IMG/VR virus record: IMGVR_UViG_3300032282_000397
Location: 1 to 24,682 of that record
DNA from: a virus
Strand: one strand, 5' to 3'
Length of the DNA stretch: 24,682 nt
This document shows, piece by piece, positions 5,493 to 12,004 of the stretch. Made by a program: the position numbers and the translations under genes. Below the pieces are notes generated by a model, which saw nothing but the letters and a program-made list of their open reading frames with translations, had not been told where the DNA came from and made no database searches. Positions within the stretch are counted from its first letter, which is position 1. The number at the start of each line of letters is the position of its first letter.

Positions 5493-5917
5493 AGGTTAGC
5501 CTTCTCCGTAAAGTCCTCTTAATAGCCCTAGTGGTTGGACTTTGCAATTCTTTTACTGCGCAAGCAGTCGCACCTGTGGTGACTGAATCTATGCGTGCCC
5601 AAGTCAATCCAAAAGCTTTTGCCTATATCCGCGTGATGGAGCAATGGGAAAGTCAACGCGAATATAAATGCCTCGTTGAATTATGGGAGCGCGAAAGCCG
5701 TTGGAATCCTGCGGCACACAATAAGAGTTCCGGCGCTTTTGGTATTGCGCAGTTTATGCCTTCGACATGGGCTAATTACAAACTGCCTTACAAGCCTAAG
5801 TCGGCTAGCGTTCAGATTACGGGTGGGCTACGATACATCTACAAGCGTTACGGGTCGCCTTGCGCGGCTTGGGCGTTTTGGCAAAAGCAAGCAAAACGGG
5901 GCAACCCTTGGTATTAG
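5468..5917 (+). CDS. Secreted SLT-type lytic transglycosylase (endolysin candidate)
   Basis: A peptidoglycan-cleaving enzyme with a Sec signal peptide. From TTG 5468 the product has 149 residues: a basic n-region (GAKGLKVSLLRK), a hydrophobic core (VLLIALVVGLC) and an AQAVA cleavage site. The SLT-like domain then shows the catalytic Glu in LWERESRWNP, then SSGAFGIAQFMPSTW, and a C-terminal GSPCAAWAFWQ. This matches the actinobacterial transglycosylase pattern (R-E-S-x-W-N-P ... G-I-x-Q ... R-Y-G-x-P-C-A-A-W). No in-frame ATG precedes the signal peptide; TTG 5420 is an alternative start giving a long n-region. It overlaps the 30-residue zinc ribbon. A signal peptide means export without a holin, unlike classical endolysins. 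Confidence 0.75.
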   Translation: MSRGAKGLKVSLLRKVLLIALVVGLCNSFTAQAVAPVVTESMRAQVNPKAFAYIRVMEQWESQREYKCLVELWERESRWNPAAHNKSSGAFGIAQFMPSTWANYKLPYKPKSASVQITGGLRYIYKRYGSPCAAWAFWQKQAKRGNPWY

Positions 5918-5924
5918 GAGCGTT

Positions 5925-6263
5925 ATGGACAAGAAGCTTGTGCAACTCGTTCAAGAGCGCGCTAATGGATATTGCGAGGTCTGCGGCGGCGTAATGCACG
6001 AGCAGGGAGCGCTACATCATCGCAAACTCAAATCTCGCGGCGGTAAAGACACGCTCAGTAATTTAATCTACATACATCACGGGTGCCATAATCTGAAAAC
6101 AGATAGCATTCATCTCAATCCTGCGCTCGCTGAAAGCAAAGGTTGGATGGTGGCAAGTTGGCAAGAACCGCACGAAACACCTTTCGTCATGCCGGACGGC
6201 GGCTTCGCATTACTGCTTGACGATGGCACAATCAAAAGACTAGGAGAAGGCAATGGCAATTAA
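5925..6263 (+). CDS. HNH endonuclease
   Basis: A 112-residue HNH nuclease. The zinc-supporting cysteines appear as CEVCGG (about residues 17-22), followed by ALHHRKLKSRGGKDTLSNLI and IHHGCHN, giving the His-Asn-His core with a second structural Cys. ATG 5925 follows AGGAG four bases upstream. HNH proteins near packaging genes often help terminase cut at cos; this one is about 4 kb upstream of terminase and sits next to ssb, so a recombination role or a homing-type origin is equally possible. The last 11 bases overlap ssb. Confidence 0.88.
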   Translation: MDKKLVQLVQERANGYCEVCGGVMHEQGALHHRKLKSRGGKDTLSNLIYIHHGCHNLKTDSIHLNPALAESKGWMVASWQEPHETPFVMPDGGFALLLDDGTIKRLGEGNGN

Positions 6264-6618
6264 TCAAATCACAATCGAAGGCAATGTAGGTAGCGACCCA
6301 GAAATGAAATTCACTCATGATGAATCGCTGGCTAGTTTTTCGCTTGCGCATACACCTTGGAGCAAGACCAAAGGCGAAGGCGAACCGATGTGGTTCCGCA
6401 TTACATTTTGGAGTCGCAAAGCAGATTCCGTTATGGATAATGTCAAGAAAGGCGACAAGCTTTTGGTTATCGGTTCTTTCAAACACTCCACATATACCGA
6501 CAAAGAAGGCGTAAGCCGTTCATCACTAGACATTACCGGAAGTGAATTTGCTATTTTGCCTCGTAATGCGAAGAATAGCGCACCTCAGAAGACAGAAGCA
6601 GAGGTTGCACCTTGGTAG
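6253..6618 (+). CDS. ssb: Single-stranded DNA-binding protein
   Basis: A 121-residue SSB with one OB fold (residues 1-105): NQITIEGNVGSDPEMKF, then ASFSLAHTPW, WFRITFW, KGDKLLVIGSF and SSLDITGSEF. It binds ssDNA during phage replication and recombination. The C-terminal tail is short and ends EAEVAPW rather than the bacterial DDDIPF, so interaction with host SSB partners may be weakened. The start ATG 6253 follows TAGGAG and overlaps the HNH stop. The stop overlaps the following HTH gene by 7 bases. Confidence 0.93.
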   Translation: MAINQITIEGNVGSDPEMKFTHDESLASFSLAHTPWSKTKGEGEPMWFRITFWSRKADSVMDNVKKGDKLLVIGSFKHSTYTDKEGVSRSSLDITGSEFAILPRNAKNSAPQKTEAEVAPW

Positions 6619-6797
6619 AAGAATTGTGGAGTTCCAATCAGACCGCCGAATATCTTGGAGTTACGATAAATAACTTAAGACAGATTCAGCATCGCGGAAC
6701 ATTGCGATGGGTCAAGCGCGAATGGCGTTCAGTTTATTACAGGGCTGATGAAGTTCGCGATTACCATGCCAAGCGAGAAGCGCGTAAGGCGAGGTAG
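6612..6797 (+). CDS. Small HTH_17/excisionase-like DNA-binding protein
   Basis: Sixty-one residues, probably starting at TTG 6612 within the end of ssb. The N-terminal WSSNQTAEYLGVTINNLRQ followed by RGTLRWVKREWRSVYYRADEV is the MerR/excisionase-type winged HTH (helix, turn, recognition helix, then a strand hairpin reading R-x-Y-Y-R-A-D-E-V). This fold is used by excisionases and by small phage regulators. No integrase is seen in the window, so a simple regulator is the more cautious reading. The TTG start is inferred from overlap. Confidence 0.7.
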   Translation: MVEELWSSNQTAEYLGVTINNLRQIQHRGTLRWVKREWRSVYYRADEVRDYHAKREARKAR

Positions 6798-6806
6798 TCT
6801 GTATGT

Positions 6807-6980
6807 ATGACTATTCTCATAACCGAAGAAGTGACGCTCGCTGACATAGATGAAGCGATGCAACATATTCAGTTATTGCTTAGTGATACACGCATAAACC
6901 CAAGACGGAGAAATTTGTTGTTGTCAAGCCTAGATGATTTGTTAGACGCTAGGCTCGAACTATCACCAAAGAAGTGGTAA
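6807..6980 (+). CDS. Small helical protein, unknown function
   Basis: Fifty-seven residues from ATG 6807 to TAA 6978-6980. It consists mainly of two amphipathic helices (LADIDEAMQHIQLLLSD, then RRNLLLSSLDDLLDARLEL), suggesting a helical hairpin that may dimerise. It ends 20 bases before the ParB-like gene, which has a strong AGGAGG site. A second ATG at 6803 in another frame yields only a 13-residue peptide. No family recognised. Confidence 0.5.
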   Translation: MTILITEEVTLADIDEAMQHIQLLLSDTRINPRRRNLLLSSLDDLLDARLELSPKKW

Positions 6981-7000
6981 TGTAATTCTAGGAGGCTCAA

Positions 7001-7663
7001 ATGGAAATTGTTAAAGTTGCTGTTGAAGAATTACACCCGTACCCAAATAATCCGCGCAAGGGTAATATCAGTCTCATCGCGGAATCGTTAAGTAATTACG
7101 GACAATATAAACCGATTACTGTCAATAAGCGCAATAACCAAATCCTCGCTGGTAATCACACTTTCCAAGCCGCAAAACATCTTGGTTGGTCGGACATCGC
7201 AATTACTTATGTAGATGTCGATGATGCAACCGCCGCAAAGATTGTGGCGATAGACAACAAGACCAGCGACACGGGCGGTTACGACACCAGCAAGCTTCTA
7301 GAACTCCTAGACGAGTTACCTGACCTTATCGCCACGGGTTACACGGACGACGACATCGATTCATTGAAGGCTTTGATGGACGAAGAAGCGACTCCCGACC
7401 TCGGTAGCAATATGCACGCGGCACCTAAAGTTGGTGAAACAGGACTCAGTAATGTGAATATCGGCACATCTCTAGCCGAATACGCAGAACGCTACGCGCA
7501 GAAGACCACCAGAATGCTGATGATGGATTACGAAAACACGCTTTATATTTGGCTTGTTGATAAACTTAGCGAATACCGAGCCGCCAATAACATTGTCAGT
7601 AACGCTGATGCCATAGTCAGTCTTGTGGAAAATGTATCAGGCGAGAAAGCACCCAGAGAATGA
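7001..7663 (+). CDS. ParB-like N-terminal domain protein
   Basis: A 220-residue protein whose first 100 residues are a ParB/Sulfiredoxin-fold nuclease-like domain: ELHPYPNNPRKGN, IAESLSNYGQYKPITVN, ILAGNHTFQAAKHLGW, and DVDDATAAKIVAIDN. The GNHT block replaces the G-E-R-R motif of chromosomal ParB, as in many phage ParB-like proteins. The second half is acidic and helical and has no HTH I can see, so centromere binding is unlikely. GGAGG lies six bases before the start. The stop overlaps the dioxygenase start as ATGA, making it the first gene of the modification operon. Phage ParB-like domains have been linked to DNA-modifying enzymes and nucleases; its exact activity here is unknown. Confidence 0.85.
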   Translation: MEIVKVAVEELHPYPNNPRKGNISLIAESLSNYGQYKPITVNKRNNQILAGNHTFQAAKHLGWSDIAITYVDVDDATAAKIVAIDNKTSDTGGYDTSKLLELLDELPDLIATGYTDDDIDSLKALMDEEATPDLGSNMHAAPKVGETGLSNVNIGTSLAEYAERYAQKTTRMLMMDYENTLYIWLVDKLSEYRAANNIVSNADAIVSLVENVSGEKAPRE

Positions 7664-8532
7664 ACCTAGCAGAATTACCTATCATCAAAGTCAATCGCGT
7701 AATGTCCGAAGATGACGCTAGCGCGCTGGTCGGAACAATGGTTGATGAAAAAGAAGCTAATTGCACCGAGGCTGGTATTTATGTAGATGCCGAAACCGAA
7801 GAAATTATTTTTGTTTATTTCCCAATGGAAGAAGAAGTAAATCTGCTCCGGCGCTCAGTTCTCAACATCAAGTACGGTTCGACCAAACGGCAATCTTTAG
7901 GCATTGAAAACTCCTCACGCACTTTCGGAATGGCACCACGCAAGGTTTATCAACGCAGAGAATCTTGCCGCCCAACAACTTTGGCTCATGAGCAGCCCAA
8001 CGAACACGCAGTCTTGATTGCTTTCGCAGAGAAGTTTGCCGCCATGTTCAAAGAGTTCGCTCCTGAGATTTACGAGCGCGATGTAAAAGCACTAGCCGAT
8101 GCAGGATTAGATGACGAATGGCGAATGACGGACGACGCCCTATGGACTAGCGGCGTAGTCAATAAATCATCAACTTTGCCTTACCACCGCGATGGGTTTA
8201 ATTTTGCCACTTGGAGCGCGATGCCCGTAATTCGTAGAGATATGCGCGGCGGTTATCTGCACCTACCAGAATACGACTTCACCTGTTCTTGCCGCGATGG
8301 CTGGGTAACTTTCTTTGCTGGGTACAAATATGTCCATGGCGTAACACCTATGACGCCAATGAAGGAAGATGCCTACCGCTACTCGGTGGTTTATTACGCA
8401 TTACGCGGCATGAAAGATTGCTTCACTTACGCAGTCGAAACTGCCAAGGGTGCCGAGAACCGCACCAAGCGAGAAGAACAAATGGTGGCAGTCCTCAAAG
8501 GAGATACGGAACTACAGGTCGGAAAGAAGTAA
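7660..8532 (+). CDS. TET/JBP-like 2-oxoglutarate-Fe(II) dioxygenase
   Basis: A 290-residue 2OG-Fe(II) dioxygenase. The iron ligands are H176-x-D178 (PYHRDGFN) and H226 (HGVTP), and R240 (AYRYS) would bind 2-oxoglutarate. Between them lie GGYLHLPEY and CRDGWVTFFAG. The order HxD, GGxLxxPE, DGxxxxF, HGVTP, RxSxVYY is the pattern of the phage TET/JBP family, which oxidises 5-methylcytosine or thymine in DNA to the hydroxymethyl base. The N-terminal 120 residues are less conserved, with a basic patch that may bind DNA. It overlaps parB (ATGA) and is followed after one base by a glycosyltransferase. No C5-methyltransferase gene is in the window, so the substrate could be thymine, host-made 5mC, or 5mC from a gene elsewhere. 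A general 2OG oxygenase is the alternative. Confidence 0.82.
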   Translation: MNLAELPIIKVNRVMSEDDASALVGTMVDEKEANCTEAGIYVDAETEEIIFVYFPMEEEVNLLRRSVLNIKYGSTKRQSLGIENSSRTFGMAPRKVYQRRESCRPTTLAHEQPNEHAVLIAFAEKFAAMFKEFAPEIYERDVKALADAGLDDEWRMTDDALWTSGVVNKSSTLPYHRDGFNFATWSAMPVIRRDMRGGYLHLPEYDFTCSCRDGWVTFFAGYKYVHGVTPMTPMKEDAYRYSVVYYALRGMKDCFTYAVETAKGAENRTKREEQMVAVLKGDTELQVGKK

Positions 8533-8533
8533 C

Positions 8534-9460
8534 ATGATAATTGGATATAGGCGTGTATCCGGAAGATTGCCTCTGACTACCGATGAAAAAGGCGCTCGCG
8601 GCACTTGGCTCGAAAAGCGATTAGCACTTATCGCAAGCTTGGAGCGGCGCGGTCATTTGTTCCGTTACCTCAGCGCTCCTACCATCAACAGCGAGGCGGT
8701 AGGTTACAAAAAGGAACCTTTGGGAACTTGCGATGTATTATTCCTAGAGTTCGGCGGCGCGAATCTATTGTTCAACCGCAAAGCATGGGACGAGACCTTT
8801 GCCATAATCCAAGAGCATAAAGGTCGCATTATCTTTTTATGTGACGACCCTGACCTGCCTTTCCTCTGGAAAGAATTGCCAGACGAAGATTGGTCGCGCT
8901 GGACTTGCGCCGTCAATGCGTCACAGATTGAGCCGACCCGACTCAAGTTAAGTATTCCGATTCAGGCTCAGATTGTAGATACACCATTCCACGCTTTGTT
9001 AGAACAGCAAGAATTCCACGATGGGGATAAGCCCACAGCCATCTACTTTGGACGCCCCAACGGACGCATGAAGTCGATTACGCCCTATCTACAAAGCGGC
9101 ATGGTAACTATCGCTGGCAAAGCCGACGAATGGAAAGACGATTCCTTAAAACTGGTTACGCCACCAGAACAGAAGGAACGCTCAGGCTGGTATAAACAAT
9201 GGCGCGCTTGCTTCGCCATGTACGACGCTAAGCACGCAATTACAGGTTGGCGCACAGGCAGGGCATATCACGCTTTACTGGCAGGAATTCCGGTAGCCGC
9301 ACCCTATGGCAACCCTGCGTTGGATTGGACATGGAAAACCGACAGCCCAAGAGATTTAGCCGAACTCCTGAAGTTAGATGCCGACAAAAGAAAAGCAATC
9401 CACGAACAACAGGTGCAAGCTTGTGCGGTAAAGTTTCCGTTTGAGGCGTTAGGACTTTGA
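8534..9460 (+). CDS. GT-B-like glycosyltransferase, probable base-modifying
   Basis: A 308-residue protein that reads as a GT-B glycosyltransferase. The N-terminal half has a Rossmann-like start (KRLALIASLERRGHLFRYL), then CDVLFLEFGGAN and IIFLCDDPDLPF. The C-terminal half has AIYFGRPNGRMKSI, then TGWRTGRAYHALLAGIPVAA followed by YGNPALDW, which matches the nucleotide-sugar-binding end of GT-B enzymes. Start ATG 8534 is one base after the dioxygenase stop, with GGAAAGAAG upstream; an in-frame upstream extension would lie inside the dioxygenase gene. Directly behind a TET/JBP gene the natural role is to glycosylate the hydroxymethyl base, as in known phage systems. Cell-wall or virion glycosylation is the alternative. 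Similarity to named GT families was not tested. Confidence 0.65.
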   Translation: MIIGYRRVSGRLPLTTDEKGARGTWLEKRLALIASLERRGHLFRYLSAPTINSEAVGYKKEPLGTCDVLFLEFGGANLLFNRKAWDETFAIIQEHKGRIIFLCDDPDLPFLWKELPDEDWSRWTCAVNASQIEPTRLKLSIPIQAQIVDTPFHALLEQQEFHDGDKPTAIYFGRPNGRMKSITPYLQSGMVTIAGKADEWKDDSLKLVTPPEQKERSGWYKQWRACFAMYDAKHAITGWRTGRAYHALLAGIPVAAPYGNPALDWTWKTDSPRDLAELLKLDADKRKAIHEQQVQACAVKFPFEALGL

Positions 9461-9903
9461 TAGGTTTTGACATAGACGGCGTATTAGCCGAAAAGCCACC
9501 AGCATCAGATAAAGCATGGGGCAAGATGAACGGGACAGAGCGTAAAGCGCGCAAACAATTCCTGCTCCAATGGTACAGAGACGCTGAGCCGCTTTACCCA
9601 ACCATAAACGAACCCTTTGTAGCCATTAGCGCCAGAAAAGATGAAGTTGAAATTAGAGCGATTACTGTCGGTTGGCTCAATCACCATTACCCACAGGTAC
9701 AAGAACTCGTACTGCTACCGATGAGCAGGTCTATTGAGAATGTGGTTCGATTTAAGAGCGCGGCGTTAGTAAACTATCAGATTACGGACTTTACCGAGGA
9801 CAACAAGAAGGTACTCAAAGGGATAGCGGCTCACGAATTAGATTGCCGCCTTTGGTTTTGGGAAAAGGGAATGCCTGAGCGAGTTGCGTATAATTTGATT
9901 TGA
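9457..9903 (+). CDS. HAD-superfamily phosphatase
   Basis: A 148-residue HAD hydrolase. Motif I is DIDG (D5, D7), motif II has S58 in AISARK, motif III is K100 in RFKSAAL, and motif IV is TDFTEDN (D111, D115). The layout and small size match nucleotidase or sugar-phosphate phosphatase type HADs with a minimal cap. It begins at TTG 9457 overlapping the glycosyltransferase stop (TTGA), so it is very likely co-expressed. Possible roles are removal of a phosphate from a nucleotide or sugar precursor of the modified base, or DNA-end phosphatase repair. The cassette context favours the first; the sequence alone cannot decide. Confidence 0.75.
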   Translation: MIGFDIDGVLAEKPPASDKAWGKMNGTERKARKQFLLQWYRDAEPLYPTINEPFVAISARKDEVEIRAITVGWLNHHYPQVQELVLLPMSRSIENVVRFKSAALVNYQITDFTEDNKKVLKGIAAHELDCRLWFWEKGMPERVAYNLI

Positions 9904-9917
9904 GATAAATTAAGCGT

Positions 9918-10406
9918 ATGACAGGAAAAATCGCAGACGCTGACGCTAAGCAATTAGCAAAGCAGGAAAAGGCTGAAAAGATTATTGAGTTGCGCAGGAC
10001 AGGGGCGACTTGGGAACTTATCGCTAAAGCAACAGGTTACGCCAACCCTTCCGGCGCTTACAAGGCTTACCAAAAGATTCTAGAGAGCATGGTGTTTCCC
10101 AAGCTTGAAGAATACCGACACATGGAACTTGACCTTTATGACAGGTTGCAGTTAAGTGTTTATGAACGCGCCAAGAATGGCGATATGCGCGCTATTGAAA
10201 CTATCTTGAAGATAAGCGATAGACGCAGAAGCATTATCGGCTTAGACGCACCAAGCAAAATTCAAGCGGAGGTAATTACTTATGACGGCGCAATCCTTGA
10301 ACAGCATACCGCCCGAATCGTTGAAATGGTACGACTCTCTCGGGAGCCGCAGGGCGACATGGGCAGCGGAACTGGCGAGACCAGAGCAATTACCGACGGA
10401 GACTGA
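9918..10406 (+). CDS. terS: Small terminase subunit-like protein
   Basis: A 162-residue protein with an N-terminal HTH (IIELRRTGATWELIAKATGY, about residues 22-41), the KAYQKILE region, a central helical oligomerisation segment (YRHMELDLYDRLQLSVYERA) and GDMRAIETILKISDRRRSIIGLDAP. The last block is typical of actinophage small terminases and related HTH proteins. Small terminase recognises the packaging site and regulates the large subunit. It overlaps the large terminase gene by 125 bases, a strong sign of a pair. The upstream ribosome site is weak. The C-terminal 25 residues are encoded in the overlap and are probably disordered. Confidence 0.75.
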   Translation: MTGKIADADAKQLAKQEKAEKIIELRRTGATWELIAKATGYANPSGAYKAYQKILESMVFPKLEEYRHMELDLYDRLQLSVYERAKNGDMRAIETILKISDRRRSIIGLDAPSKIQAEVITYDGAILEQHTARIVEMVRLSREPQGDMGSGTGETRAITDGD

Positions 10407-11649
10407 CGACTGGACTACTTGGCTATATCTCGCTGGGCGTGGTGCTGGTAAGACTAGGACTGCGGCTGAATGGATTGCATGGCAAGCGATAACCAAGAAC
10501 AACACTCGCTGGGCTGTTGTTGCACCTACCTTCGGCGATGTGCGCGACACCTGTGCCGAGGGAGAGTCAGGGTTGCTACCAATCCTCCGGCAATACGGAG
10601 TTCTTGATTATTACAACAGAACGATTGGTGAAATTAGATTATTAAACGGAAGCCGCATTAAGTTATTTTCGGCTGACGAACCTGACCGCCTTCGCGGTCC
10701 ACAGCATCATGGTGCATGGTGCGATGAGTTAGCGGCATGGCGTTACGAGGACACCTATGACCAGTTGCAGTTCGGTCTGCGCTTAGGAGAACACCCTCGC
10801 GTGATAATTACGACAACGCCTAAACCTGTTCCGCTTATCCGGAAATTAAGCAGTCGTAAAGATGGCACAGTCAAGCTTGTGCGCGGAAGCACATTCGACA
10901 ATGCGGCAAACCTAGCGCCGCAAGCATTGATTGAATTACAGGCACGCTATAACGGCACTCGCCTCGGTAGGCAGGAACTCTACGGAGAATTGCTAGAAGA
11001 TGTTGAAGGTGCATTATGGACTAAGAATTTAATTGAACGGAACAGAATTACCGAACGACCACCTCTTGCCCGTATTACTGTCTCTATTGACCCTGCTATC
11101 ACCAACCATAAAGACAGCGATGAAACTGGCATTGTAGTTTGCGGTAGCGACTCTCGCGGCTTCGGTTATGTCCTTGCCGATTATTCTTTCAAAGGCTCGC
11201 CATTGGAATGGGCGCAAAAGGCGGTGGCAGTATTTAACGAATGGAAAGCAGACAGCATCTTGGTGGAAGTGAACCAAGGCGGCGACATGGTCAGCGCGGT
11301 TCTACGCCAAGTGAACACAAGCTTGCCTATCCGAGAAGTCCGCGCCCATGTGGGTAAAAAGTTGAGAGCCGAACCCGTCGCGGCGATGTACGAACAGGGT
11401 AGAATTAAACACATTGGCGTATTTGAGCAACTTGAAGACCAAATGGCTACATGGACACCAGAGTCCTCAGATTCGCCAGATAGATTAGACGCAATGGTGC
11501 AAGCATTTTCTGATTTACTAGGAACTAGCAATGTATTGAATTACTTCAATGCTTTAGCGAATTTCTGTCCGAACTGTGCCTTGCCGATGCCGAAGTCAAT
11601 GGCGCATTGTAGTAAATGCGGAACCGCTATGATTAGCGCGGAGAATTGA
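10282..11649 (+). CDS. terL: Terminase large subunit with C-terminal zinc ribbon
   Basis: A 455-residue packaging motor. Walker A is GRGAGKT (residues 52-58), Walker B is GAWCDE (144-149), and the coupling motif is TTTP (176-179). The nuclease domain starts around SIDPA (D269), with DETGIVV and later LVEVNQGGD. It cuts concatemers and drives DNA into the prohead. GGAGG about nine bases before ATG 10282 decides the start. The C-terminus carries CPNC (429-432) and CSKC (443-446), a zinc-ribbon tail not usual for this family, which may mediate DNA or partner contacts. Length is otherwise normal for Terminase_6 type proteins. Confidence 0.93.
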   Translation: MTAQSLNSIPPESLKWYDSLGSRRATWAAELARPEQLPTETDDWTTWLYLAGRGAGKTRTAAEWIAWQAITKNNTRWAVVAPTFGDVRDTCAEGESGLLPILRQYGVLDYYNRTIGEIRLLNGSRIKLFSADEPDRLRGPQHHGAWCDELAAWRYEDTYDQLQFGLRLGEHPRVIITTTPKPVPLIRKLSSRKDGTVKLVRGSTFDNAANLAPQALIELQARYNGTRLGRQELYGELLEDVEGALWTKNLIERNRITERPPLARITVSIDPAITNHKDSDETGIVVCGSDSRGFGYVLADYSFKGSPLEWAQKAVAVFNEWKADSILVEVNQGGDMVSAVLRQVNTSLPIREVRAHVGKKLRAEPVAAMYEQGRIKHIGVFEQLEDQMATWTPESSDSPDRLDAMVQAFSDLLGTSNVLNYFNALANFCPNCALPMPKSMAHCSKCGTAMISAEN

Positions 11650-11656
11650 GGTTTAG

Positions 11657-12004
11657 ATGATAGCGTCAGGCTACGACACAATAATTGACCAAGGCGCTGA
11701 TTGGTATATCAATTTTGTTTGTCAAGACCCAGACGATGCACCAATCAATCTAACAGGTTCTACTGCGGCTTTACAGTTGCGTTCGCTCCCCGATGACCCT
11801 ACTGCGGTATTAACTTTAACAACAGAGAACAATGGAATCGCAATTACTGGCGTCGATGGTTTAATCGCTGTTCACGCAACATCTACGCAAACTAACGCAA
11901 TCATTACTGGTATTTATTATTATGATTTAGAAGTAACCATTTCAGGTACAATAACTAGAATTATCCAAGGACAAGTAACTGTATCGGCACAGGTGACACG
12001 ATGA
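11657..12004 (+). CDS. Small Ig-like/BppU-N-like virion or fibre-base protein
   Basis: One hundred fifteen residues, almost all beta: DQGADWYINF, then LTGSTAALQLRS, ending GIYYYDLEVTIS and [15 protein letters not shown]. The pattern 'D.G.D...........NLTG.TA.LQLR ... Y.YDL ... G.V.VS..VT' resembles the N-terminal domain of baseplate upper proteins and short structural proteins in front of tail fibres. TGAGG precedes ATG 11657. The stop overlaps the collagen-like fibre start as ATGA (12001-12004), so it is probably the fibre attachment or adaptor protein. That adaptor role is inference. Confidence 0.6.
   Translation: MIASGYDTIIDQGADWYINFVCQDPDDAPINLTGSTAALQLRSLPDDPTAVLTLTTENNGIAITGVDGLIAVHATSTQTNAIITGIYYYDLEVTISGTITRIIQGQVTVSAQVTR

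Noticed and set aside
5400-5917. Programmed frameshift joining the 30-residue zinc ribbon to the lytic transglycosylase.
   Set aside because: No slippery heptamer is seen at the junction, and a zinc ribbon before a signal peptide would be odd. Overlapping independent starts explain it better.
6612-6797. Excisionase indicating a temperate phage.
   Set aside because: The fold is generic; no integrase, attachment site or repressor is visible in this window, so lysogeny is not supported.
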